Positions 35,027-42,816 of a stretch of DNA of 64,000 nt are shown piece after piece. Source of the DNA: Dyella terrae (GTDB taxonomy: Bacteria > Pseudomonadota > Gammaproteobacteria > Xanthomonadales > Rhodanobacteraceae); the NCBI RefSeq assembly GCF_004322705.1, contig NZ_SIZZ01000004.1, positions 124,001-188,000 on the forward strand, read 5' to 3'. Within the stretch, counting starts at the first letter, position 1; each line of letters begins with the position of its first letter. Below the pieces are notes generated by a model, which saw only the letters and a program-made list of their open reading frames with translations, did not search any database and was not told where the DNA came from. The position numbers and the translations under genes are program-made.

Positions 35027-38000
35027 TCAATGCCGCTTCGAAAGCTCGATGGACATAGTCACCGGGACTTTGCGGATGACGAGGTCGCCTCCCTCCCAAC
35101 GCGCGCCCGGCGGCGCCACCGTCGGCGGCGTCCCGGCATAGGGCCAGGGCAACACCACGCCGCCAGGTGGAAGCTTCAATCCCGGACCGATCTGCAACAC
35201 CAGCCGCCCGCGTTCCTCGCGCAGCCGATAGGTGAGTTCGCCATACGGCGTGCGCAAATGCTCCACGCCGATGCCCCCGCCGGCCAGCCACGTCGCGGGA
35301 ATGCCCGCGGCCAGCACGAGTGCCTTGTCGCGCGCTCGCTCGTACGCGAACAGGTCATACGCCGAGCGCAGGTAATCCGAGGCGATCCATGCATGGGGCA
35401 TGTCGCCGACGAAACGCGGCTTGCGCGGTTCGCGCCCTACCACCTCCGCCCACTGGTTCCACGCGGCGGGCCGACGATCGGCGAAGAAGAAGTCGACCAG
35501 CGGTTGCACGCGCTCGCGCCAGCCCAGCCGCACGAAGGTGGCGACCGTGCGCAATTCGTAAGGGGTGTAGTCATCCCAGGTGCGCTGGCCGTCGCGGCGG
35601 GCGACGAAATCCTTCCAGTAACGCTCGAACGTGGCGTCGACCAACGGGCGCGGCAGCCAGTCACCATTTCCCGGCGACAGCGCAATGGTGGTCGAGGTGG
35701 CGTCGAAATCACCCAACTCCGCGGCGCCGGGCAGGTAGTCGATACCGTGGCTGCTGACCGATGCGCTGATCGATGCCATGAGATTCGCGCGGAACCTGTC
35801 GCGCTCGCGTGCGATGCGCGACATCTCGTCGGCATGGCCGAGCACGCCCGCCAGATCGACCGCATCGTCGTAACCCTTCAGGGCCCAGAAATCATCCCAG
35901 TAGGAGTGCATCGGCTTGGCCGAATAGCCTTCATGGCTGATGGATGCCGGCATCAGGCCGTAAAGCGAGCGGCGCTCCGTCGTCTGGTTGGCCGCCGTAC
36001 TTTCGCTGGCGCGAAGCTGGTCCATGTAGACGATGGCGCGCTGCACATGGGGCCACAGCCGTTCAAGCTGAGCGCGATCATGCGTGTAACGCCAGAGCTC
36101 GGCGATGGCGAAGATCAGCTCGCCATGGCTGTCGTTCTCCGGCACCGGATCCGAACCACGGGCATCCACGCAGCAGGGCACCTTGCCGTTGGTGAACTGA
36201 TGTGGTGCGTACCATTCGACAAACTGCGACGCGACGTCGGCGTGACCGCTGCGCACCAGGCCTTCGGTCATCATCGCGCCGTCGCGAATCCAGGTACGCG
36301 CATATGAGCGCGTACCCGGCTGAAGCGCGGGTCCGTCGCGTGACATCAGCATCTGCGCGAGCGCGCTGCGCGCCGTGTCGACGATCGACTGCTGGTTCGC
36401 CGGCACCTGCAGTTCGACGCGATTGAGTTTGCCGCGCCACGACTGTGCCACCTCGTCGATCTGCTGTTCCAGCCAGGCCATCGGGTCACGCGGCAAGGCG
36501 ATATCGCCATCGTGCATGGGCACCACCATCCCGATCGTGCGGCTGCCGTGCGCCGGGACATCCATGCGATAGAGCAACGCGCCCTGTGCAAAGCCCTCGT
36601 CGCTGTGCAGGGCATCGACGCTCGGGCGTTGGCCATGGGCCAGTCGCTCCGGCAGGTCGCCCTCGCTGAAATCGCTGGCAACGAAATCGTCGGTAGCCTG
36701 CAGTGGCACCACGCGATCCTTGCCGTTGACGATCAGGCTGCCGTTGCGCCACGCCAGGTCGTGGATGCGATGGATGCCGCCGGGCGTATTGAGGAACTGC
36801 GTCGGCGGGTTGACCTGGAAGGGCCGCGCCAGCAAGGCCAGGGTCAGTCGGCGCGAGTGTCCCGACGTGTTGTTGATGGTGTAGCGAAGCAACAACTCGG
36901 TGCGCCCGGGCTCGCCCGTTGCCGCCACCGTGGTGTCGAGGCTCAGGCCGTTGGCCTGCCATTGCACCGACGGGATGGGCAGATAGCCGTCCATCAGCGA
37001 TTGCGCGCTGCGCACGCTGGCCCAGGTGAGCAGGTTGCGATCGGCAAGGATCATCGGCTCGATCGACCAGCCACCCTTGCCGACTTCAACCGCACCGTCT
37101 TCGGACAGCAGCGCCGACTGCGCCGCGCCACCGTCGACGCCGACCAGCGTCCAGTAGCTCTGCTCGCCGGAGAACCCCCGTGGATACATGCCGCGCGGCG
37201 CGCGTTTGGCCTGGGCCTGGAAGAACACATTGGGCGAGGCGCCCCAGGCCCGATCCATCACCTGCAACTGCGTCAGGCCGTAGGATCGCGATGGCCCTGC
37301 CAGCATGCGCAGCCGCAGATAGCGCGCGCGGGCCTCCGGGAGAAACACCGCGTCATCGCCGCCGTTGCCGGCGCGGGTCTCGCTGATGTCGCGCCACTGC
37401 TCGCCATCGTCGGACAGGGCCACCTGGTAGTGCGAGGCTTGCTGGCCGGCAAGCCACCGCAGCTGCAAGCCGCCGAAATCACGTTCGTTGCGCAGGTCCA
37501 GGGTGAGGTCCTGCGTGGTGTCGGCGCTCGGTACGCTGCGCCAGTCGCCTTTGCCGTCGAGCAGGCGTTGCGCCGTGTGGCCTTTCAGTTCGGACGTGGC
37601 TTTCGCGCGGGGTACCGGCCAGCTGGCGGGCTCGGCGGGCAGGGATTCCATGCGCAGGTTGGCGAAGCAGACCTCGCCCTTGCCACCCTGGCCGGCGTAG
37701 ATGGTGAACTCCAGGTTCTGCGTGCGACGAAGCGAGCGGTCTTGCGTGGGGCCCCAGGCAAAATCGACCTGGCTTCGACGAAAACTGAGCCCGGTCCATG
37801 CGTCCGTGGGCGCCAGGGCGTCATGGCGATACCACCAGACGTTGTCGCCGCTGTCGTCGGCAAACTTCACCTGCAGATCGTTCGGCGACATCGTGCCGCG
37901 TACGTCAAAAGACATCGTGAAATTCGACGGCCAGCTGATTGGCAGCTCGCGCTTGAGCATCGCCGCGCCGGAGACACCGTGGAAATCGAAGTCCAGGCAG

Positions 38001-38170
38001 ATGCCTTTGCCCTGGGGACCATCGACGGCACGCAGGTGCGTTTCGATATCGTCCGTGCCCTCGGCGCGCCAGGCCGACGCCTGGCTGAAATCATCCAGCA
38101 CGCGCCCCGACGCGGATGCGTTGCCCGCCACCAGCAACAAGGCATACGCGGCGGCGCGCCATCCCGTCAT
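35027..38170 (-). CDS. Exported discoidin-domain six-hairpin glycoside hydrolase (unassigned)
   Basis: 1047 residues with a signal peptide (1-21, AAYALLLVAGNASA). The N-terminal beta-sandwich (24-175) looks like a carbohydrate-binding module. An F5/8 type C (discoidin) domain (about 190-310) follows, then a further beta region and an (alpha/alpha)6-barrel-like part (about 590-960) with YARTWIRDGAMMTEGLV and WDDFWALKGYDDA. Acidic catalytic residues cannot be assigned with confidence. As last gene of the ABC-transporter operon, starting inside the permease stop (ATGA overlap), it probably trims the imported oligosaccharide. Confidence 0.8.
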   Translation of the reverse strand: MTGWRAAAYALLLVAGNASASGRVLDDFSQASAWRAEGTDDIETHLRAVDGPQGKGICLDFDFHGVSGAAMLKRELPISWPSNFTMSFDVRGTMSPNDLQVKFADDSGDNVWWYRHDALAPTDAWTGLSFRRSQVDFAWGPTQDRSLRRTQNLEFTIYAGQGGKGEVCFANLRMESLPAEPASWPVPRAKATSELKGHTAQRLLDGKGDWRSVPSADTTQDLTLDLRNERDFGGLQLRWLAGQQASHYQVALSDDGEQWRDISETRAGNGGDDAVFLPEARARYLRLRMLAGPSRSYGLTQLQVMDRAWGASPNVFFQAQAKRAPRGMYPRGFSGEQSYWTLVGVDGGAAQSALLSEDGAVEVGKGGWSIEPMILADRNLLTWASVRSAQSLMDGYLPIPSVQWQANGLSLDTTVAATGEPGRTELLLRYTINNTSGHSRRLTLALLARPFQVNPPTQFLNTPGGIHRIHDLAWRNGSLIVNGKDRVVPLQATDDFVASDFSEGDLPERLAHGQRPSVDALHSDEGFAQGALLYRMDVPAHGSRTIGMVVPMHDGDIALPRDPMAWLEQQIDEVAQSWRGKLNRVELQVPANQQSIVDTARSALAQMLMSRDGPALQPGTRSYARTWIRDGAMMTEGLVRSGHADVASQFVEWYAPHQFTNGKVPCCVDARGSDPVPENDSHGELIFAIAELWRYTHDRAQLERLWPHVQRAIVYMDQLRASESTAANQTTERRSLYGLMPASISHEGYSAKPMHSYWDDFWALKGYDDAVDLAGVLGHADEMSRIARERDRFRANLMASISASVSSHGIDYLPGAAELGDFDATSTTIALSPGNGDWLPRPLVDATFERYWKDFVARRDGQRTWDDYTPYELRTVATFVRLGWRERVQPLVDFFFADRRPAAWNQWAEVVGREPRKPRFVGDMPHAWIASDYLRSAYDLFAYERARDKALVLAAGIPATWLAGGGIGVEHLRTPYGELTYRLREERGRLVLQIGPGLKLPPGGVVLPWPYAGTPPTVAPPGARWEGGDLVIRKVPVTMSIELSKRH

Positions 38171-38988
38171 CCCTTCACGCTCCCCAGCAGTAACCCTTGC
38201 AGGTAGTACCTCTGCAGGGCCAGGAACAACACCAGCACCGGCAGTACCGTCACCACGGAGCCGGCCATCATCAGTTCCGAATCCTGCACATGCTCACGCG
38301 AGAGCGATGCCAGCGCGATCGGCAAGGTGTAGTGCTCCTGCCCGGTCAGCACGATCAGCGGCCACATGAAGTCGTTCCATGCGGTGAGAAAGGTGAAGAT
38401 CGCCAGCGTGACCATGATGGGCGTGAGCAGCGGCATGATGATCTGCACGAAGATGCGCCATTCGCCCGCGCCATCGATGCGTGCAGCCTCGATCAGGTCG
38501 TCGGGAATACCGCGCGCGTACTGGCGCACCAGGAAAATGCCAAAGATCGTCGCCATCGCAGGCGCGACCACGCCGGCGTAGCTGTTGACCAGCCCCAGGT
38601 ACTTCAGCAACAGGAACAACGGAAGCATCGCCACCTGCGCCGGAATCACCAGGCCGCCGAGCAGCGCCTGGAACACGCGCTCACGACCGGCAAAGCGCAG
38701 CTTGGCGAAGGCGTAGCCGGCCATGAGATTGAAGGCGAGCGAGAGCACGGTGATCACCGAGGACACCAGCAGGCTATTGAGAAGATAACGACCCATGCCC
38801 GCCCGCGCGAACAGCTCGTGGTAATTGCCGAGCGTCGGCCGGGACGGCCACAGCGGCGGCGGCAGTGAACTGGCTTCGCCCGGCACCATGAACGACACGG
38901 ACAACATCCACAGCAGCGGAAACACGGCGACGGCGGTGCCGCCAATCAGCAGACCGTTGATGACCGCTTTTGACATTCGCTCGCTCAT
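38167..38988 (-). CDS. Sugar ABC transporter permease, MalG type
   Basis: 273 residues, six TM helices, with the cytoplasmic loop EAARIDGAGEWRIFVQIIMPLLTP that contacts the ATPase (EAA motif). The start at 38988 (MSERMSK) overlaps the MalF-type gene's stop by four bases, and its stop overlaps the next start. No ATP-binding subunit is encoded in the operon. Confidence 0.93.
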   Translation of the reverse strand: MSERMSKAVINGLLIGGTAVAVFPLLWMLSVSFMVPGEASSLPPPLWPSRPTLGNYHELFARAGMGRYLLNSLLVSSVITVLSLAFNLMAGYAFAKLRFAGRERVFQALLGGLVIPAQVAMLPLFLLLKYLGLVNSYAGVVAPAMATIFGIFLVRQYARGIPDDLIEAARIDGAGEWRIFVQIIMPLLTPIMVTLAIFTFLTAWNDFMWPLIVLTGQEHYTLPIALASLSREHVQDSELMMAGSVVTVLPVLVLFLALQRYYLQGLLLGSVKG

Positions 38989-39863
38989 GCCTCGCCCCGC
39001 TGGCGCGACGCGCGCAACATCACCGCCGTCACCGCGAACATGATGAGGAACAACAGGAACGCCACCGCGGATGCGGATCCGAGGTTCCACCACTTGAAGC
39101 CTTCCTCGTACATCAGGTAGAGCACGCTCACGGTACTTTGCAGCGGGCCACCTTCGGTCATGACGAAAGGCTCGGCGAACAGCTGGAAGTAGCCCGACAC
39201 GGTGAGGATGCTGACCATCAGCATGGTGGGCGCGAGCATCGGCAAGGTGATGTGCCGGAACTGCCGCCACGGCGACGCACCGTCGATGCGTGCCGCCTCG
39301 TAAAGGTCGGCAGGGATGGCCTGCAAGCCCGCGAGGAAGATGATCATGTTGTAGCCGAAGTTCTTCCACACGGCGAACAGAATGATCGTCGGCATCGCCC
39401 AGCGCGGATCGCCCAGCCAGTCGACGGGGCTGATGCCGATGAGGCCCAGCGAATAGTTGGCGAGGCCGTACTTGGTGTTGAACAGGTAGCGCCAGATCAC
39501 CGCGACGGCGACCACGGTGGTGACCACCGGTGCGAAGAGCGCGGTGCGGAACAGCGGCTTCATTCGCGCCAGCGGCGAGTTGAGCAGCATGGCGGCGCCC
39601 AGCGACACCACCATCGACAGGGGCACGCCGATCACCACGAAGTACAAGGTGTGGCCGAGTGCCGACCAGAACAGCGGACGATGCAGCAGCTCCCAGTAGT
39701 TGCCCAGCGCAACGAAACGCAGATTGCGGAGGTCGGCGAGCGCGTAGAGGTCGAAGTCCGTGAGGCTCAGCGCGAAGGCGGCCAGCACCGGGATGAGGAA
39801 GAACAGCGCCAGCACGAGGAGTGCGGGCGTGAGAAACAGCCAGGCGGTGCGTTGCGTGTTCAG
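38985..39863 (-). CDS. Sugar ABC transporter permease, MalF type (probable CTG start)
   Basis: About 292 residues with EAARIDGASPWRQFRHITLPML as the EAA loop. The first standard start, GTG at 39815, would cut off half of the first TM helix. In-frame sequence upstream reads LNTQRTAWLFLTPALL, normal for this family. It begins with CTG at 39861-39863, overlapping the binding-protein stop (CTGA) and preceded by GGGAGG at proper distance. CTG initiation is inferred; the GTG start is the fallback. Confidence 0.88.
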   Translation of the reverse strand: MNTQRTAWLFLTPALLVLALFFLIPVLAAFALSLTDFDLYALADLRNLRFVALGNYWELLHRPLFWSALGHTLYFVVIGVPLSMVVSLGAAMLLNSPLARMKPLFRTALFAPVVTTVVAVAVIWRYLFNTKYGLANYSLGLIGISPVDWLGDPRWAMPTIILFAVWKNFGYNMIIFLAGLQAIPADLYEAARIDGASPWRQFRHITLPMLAPTMLMVSILTVSGYFQLFAEPFVMTEGGPLQSTVSVLYLMYEEGFKWWNLGSASAVAFLLFLIMFAVTAVMLRASRQRGEA

Positions 39864-41173
39864 GGCGCCACCCTCCCGTGCTCCATCAGCCAGCGACGCT
39901 TCTCGAGGATCCGGTCCGCGCGCCGGTCGATTTCCGCCGCCGCCTCATCGATCGAGAGATCGCCGTGCGCCGCCTGCGCGGCCACCAGCTGCATTTCGGT
40001 CACGATACGCTCCCATTCGGGAATCGGCGGAGTCGGTTTGACGCGCTCGAGCTGTTCGCGGAAAGCGCGGGCCTTGGGGTCGTTGCGCAGCGCCTCGCCC
40101 TCCCAGGAAGACCGGCGCGGCGGCATGTCGCCCAGCAGATCGTAAAGCCGTTGCTGCACTTGCGGACGTGAAAGGAACTCGATCAGCTGCCAGGCCTCGT
40201 CCTTGTGGGGCGAGGTACGGAAGATCACCAGGCTGGAGCCGCCGGCATTGGAGGCACCCGGACCATGGGGGCCCGGCAGTGGCGCCGTGTCCCAGTCATC
40301 CTGCTGCGAAGCCGGCAGGCGCTTGCGGAACTCGCCGATGTTCCACGGCCCGGAAAGATAAAAGGCGTACACACCGCGCCCGAACTCGGTCCAGGGATTG
40401 CCGGCTTCCACGTTGGTGATGGCGGGGGCCTGCCGCTGCCTGAAGGTGTCGACGTAGAAAGTCAGCGCTCGCCTGAAGCCCTCGCTGCGGAAGTTGCCGT
40501 AGCGGTTGTCATCGCGCAGCAGCGGTTCGTCCTGTTGCAGCGCCAGCACCAGCAGCTGCTCGAACTCGTTGGTCGGCAGCAGGATGCCCCAGGCGCCACG
40601 CTCGGGCTGGCTGAGCGCGGCCAGCATCGCGCGCCATTGCGCCCAGTCTCGCGGGGGAGCGTCAAAGCCGGCTTTCGCCAGCAGGTCGCGGCGGTAGAAC
40701 AGCAGGCGCGTATCCACGTACCAGGGCACGCCATACAACTGGCCCCCGATGCGGTTGGTCGTCCAGATGTTGGCGAAGTAGTCGCTGGCGTCGATGGTTT
40801 TCGAGGCATCCACGCGCGACTGCAGGGGCTCCAGCGCGTCCAGCGCCGCCAGTTCGGGAATCCAGGTGTTACCCAACTGCGACAGGTCCGGTGTCGAGCT
40901 CCCGGCGATCGCGGTAAGCAGCTTCTGGTGCGCCGCCGTCAAAGGCAGTTGCTGCACTTTGACGTGGAGGCCGGGGTGCTCCTTCTCGAAGTCGGGAATC
41001 AGCTTCGCCACGGCTTCGCCTTCGCGACCGATGGTCCAGAAGGTGAGGGTGCGGGCATCGTCCGTCCTGCTGCTGCACGCCGCCCCCAACGTCATCAAGA
41101 TCCCCGCGCACAGCCAGGCCGCGGCGTGCCCGGCGCGACGGAACAAGTGTGGTGCGCGGGAAGCCGACGTCAT
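39860..41173 (-). CDS. ABC transporter solute-binding lipoprotein (sugar)
   Basis: 437 residues from the ATG at 41173. A type II signal peptide ends MTLGAAC (Cys33), followed by an extracellular-binding-protein family 1 fold (LTFWTIGREGEAVAKLIPDFEKEHPGL; later GRGVYAFYLSGPWNIGEFR). It captures an oligosaccharide for the two permeases. Its start overlaps the GH144-type gene's stop (ATGA). Confidence 0.92.
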   Translation of the reverse strand: MTSASRAPHLFRRAGHAAAWLCAGILMTLGAACSSRTDDARTLTFWTIGREGEAVAKLIPDFEKEHPGLHVKVQQLPLTAAHQKLLTAIAGSSTPDLSQLGNTWIPELAALDALEPLQSRVDASKTIDASDYFANIWTTNRIGGQLYGVPWYVDTRLLFYRRDLLAKAGFDAPPRDWAQWRAMLAALSQPERGAWGILLPTNEFEQLLVLALQQDEPLLRDDNRYGNFRSEGFRRALTFYVDTFRQRQAPAITNVEAGNPWTEFGRGVYAFYLSGPWNIGEFRKRLPASQQDDWDTAPLPGPHGPGASNAGGSSLVIFRTSPHKDEAWQLIEFLSRPQVQQRLYDLLGDMPPRRSSWEGEALRNDPKARAFREQLERVKPTPPIPEWERIVTEMQLVAAQAAHGDLSIDEAAAEIDRRADRILEKRRWLMEHGRVAP

Positions 41174-42648
41174 GGCGAGGGCTTCGCCTCCAGCCAGCCG
41201 CCGGTGAAGCCGGCGCGTTCGAGGCCCTTGCGGATGTAGGGATTCTTCTTCATCACGTTCCACACGAAGTCGCTGCGCCAGTTCTCGATCATCAGCACGA
41301 TCGGACCCTGGTCGATGCCCAGGTGCACCGTGTCGACCCAGCCCACGTTGGGCACCAGCTTGCCGGTGCGCAGGTCGGTCTGCGTGTGGAAGCTCAGGTT
41401 GAAGGCATCGACGAAGCCGTACTTCGTGTAGATCCACTGGCCGTAGCGTTGTTTCATGTTCTCCAATGCCGGCACGACCACTTCCGGCGCGAAGGCAATG
41501 GAACCGGCGGCGGCGGTCGGCACGATGGTGCCGTCGTCGCTGATGTAATCCAGGCCCGCGCCGCGCGCGGTGTAGCCATGGAAGGTGCGCTCGCCATCGG
41601 CGCCCTTCACGACGAGGCCGCCGGGGCCGTTGCTGGCCGTGAGGCCCCAGACGTTTTCGCCATAACCGGTCCACTTAGCCGGATTGGCGATCGCGTAGGC
41701 GCGCTGCGCCAGCGTCGCGCGGCGACTGTTTTCGAAGTAGTCCAGATCCTTGTCGCGACTCCACGCATCGCGGATGCCGCGGAAATCCACCCACACATGG
41801 CTGTACTGGTGGCCGAACATCGGCGCGAAGTTGAGGAAGGTCTGGCCGTAGAACTCGCCCCACTTCTTGTCGTACTTGGCCGACCAGGCCTTCCACGCGT
41901 CATCGCCGATCGGATGCGTGGGCGAGCCGAGCGCCAGGATGTACACCAGCATGGCTTCGTCATAGCCCTGCCAGTCGTAACCGATGAACTTGCCGCCCGG
42001 TGTCCAGCCCATGCTGATCAGCGGCTTGCGCACTTGCGCCCAGGTCCATTCGACGCGGCGGTAGATGTCGTCGGCCAGCTGGCGGATTTCCTTCTCCTGC
42101 GCGGTGTCGCGGTCGTAGTACGACTGCGCGAACAGCACGCCGCCAAGCAGCAGCGTCGTGTCGACGGTCGACAGTTCCACCCAGCGCGCTTCGCGCTTGC
42201 CCGTTTCCATGTTGAGGAAGTGATAGAAGAAACCGTGGAAGCCGGTGGCGTCGTCTTCGCTGTCGTTTTGCGGCGCATCGTGGAAAAAGCGCAGCGTCGC
42301 AAGCGTGCGTTCAACGGCCTGGTCGCGCGTGACGTAGCCGCGCTCCACGCCTACGCCGTAGGCGGTCAGACCGAAACCCACTGCGGCAATGCTGGCGAAC
42401 GACTTCGTCGGATAGTGATCGGGAATCAGGCCGTTCTGCGTATTGGCGCTGTCCCAAAACCAGTCGAAGGTGCGCTTCTCCAGGTCGTCGATCATCGGCG
42501 GCACCTTGCCCTGCGTCATCGGCGCGGCCTGCCTGGCGGCTTTTGCCGGCGCGGCCTGCACGGCGGCACCGGCCAGTCCGACCAGCAGCGCGGTCACCAT
42601 CAGGGCCGTCTTGGGAAGGATGCGTGCGGATCTCGTGAGTGCGGTCAT
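41170..42648 (-). CDS. GH144-type (glycoamylase-like domain) glucan hydrolase
   Basis: 492 residues from the ATG at 42648 (MTALTRSARILPK), with a signal peptide ending AAVQAA. The mature part is one (alpha/alpha)6 domain with the family hallmarks EKRTFDWFWDSAN, NGLIPDHYP, GFHGFFYHFLNMETG, DTTLLLGGVLFA and GQTFLNFAPMFGHQYSHVWVDFRGI. Characterised relatives with this domain include endo-beta-1,2-glucanases, so a beta-1,2-glucan substrate is likely but not shown. First gene of the transporter operon, directly behind a LacI-type operator. Confidence 0.85.
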   Translation of the reverse strand: MTALTRSARILPKTALMVTALLVGLAGAAVQAAPAKAARQAAPMTQGKVPPMIDDLEKRTFDWFWDSANTQNGLIPDHYPTKSFASIAAVGFGLTAYGVGVERGYVTRDQAVERTLATLRFFHDAPQNDSEDDATGFHGFFYHFLNMETGKREARWVELSTVDTTLLLGGVLFAQSYYDRDTAQEKEIRQLADDIYRRVEWTWAQVRKPLISMGWTPGGKFIGYDWQGYDEAMLVYILALGSPTHPIGDDAWKAWSAKYDKKWGEFYGQTFLNFAPMFGHQYSHVWVDFRGIRDAWSRDKDLDYFENSRRATLAQRAYAIANPAKWTGYGENVWGLTASNGPGGLVVKGADGERTFHGYTARGAGLDYISDDGTIVPTAAAGSIAFAPEVVVPALENMKQRYGQWIYTKYGFVDAFNLSFHTQTDLRTGKLVPNVGWVDTVHLGIDQGPIVLMIENWRSDFVWNVMKKNPYIRKGLERAGFTGGWLEAKPSP

Positions 42649-42712
42649 GGCGAGGCCTTTGCGTGATGCGGATGGTGCTCCGGTGAGCACAGGAAACAAG
42701 CGCTGCGTGAAC

Positions 42713-42724
42713 GTAAACGTTTAC
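42713..42724. promoter_or_regulatory. LacI-type operator before the GH144-transporter operon
   Basis: GTAAACGTTTAC is a perfect 12-bp palindrome (wider ACGTAAACGTTTACAT), 65 bp before the GH144-type start. The same core lies upstream of the lacI-type gene at 45793-46794, which is the obvious candidate regulator. Confidence 0.88.
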
Positions 42725-42735
42725 ATACCAGAGCC

Positions 42736-42760
42736 AGAAAAAGCCCGCCAGAGACGGGCT
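42736..42760 (-). terminator. Rho-independent terminator of the TonB receptor gene
   Basis: On the minus strand AGCCCG (42760-42755) pairs with CGGGCT (42747-42742), followed by TTTTTC. It separates receptor and GH144-type genes into two transcripts. Confidence 0.88.
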
Positions 42761-42816
42761 CGAGGAAAAGGGGACCCTTCCGCCGATGTCCTGGCGGAAG
42801 GGCCTGGGGAGAGCCA

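Noticed and set aside
42713-42724. Reading GTAAACGTTTAC as another copy of the TGTAAACGGT repeat arm
   Set aside because: The shared GTAAACG is coincidental: this site is a compact CG-centred palindrome in a promoter, without heptamer units or GC mini-hairpins.
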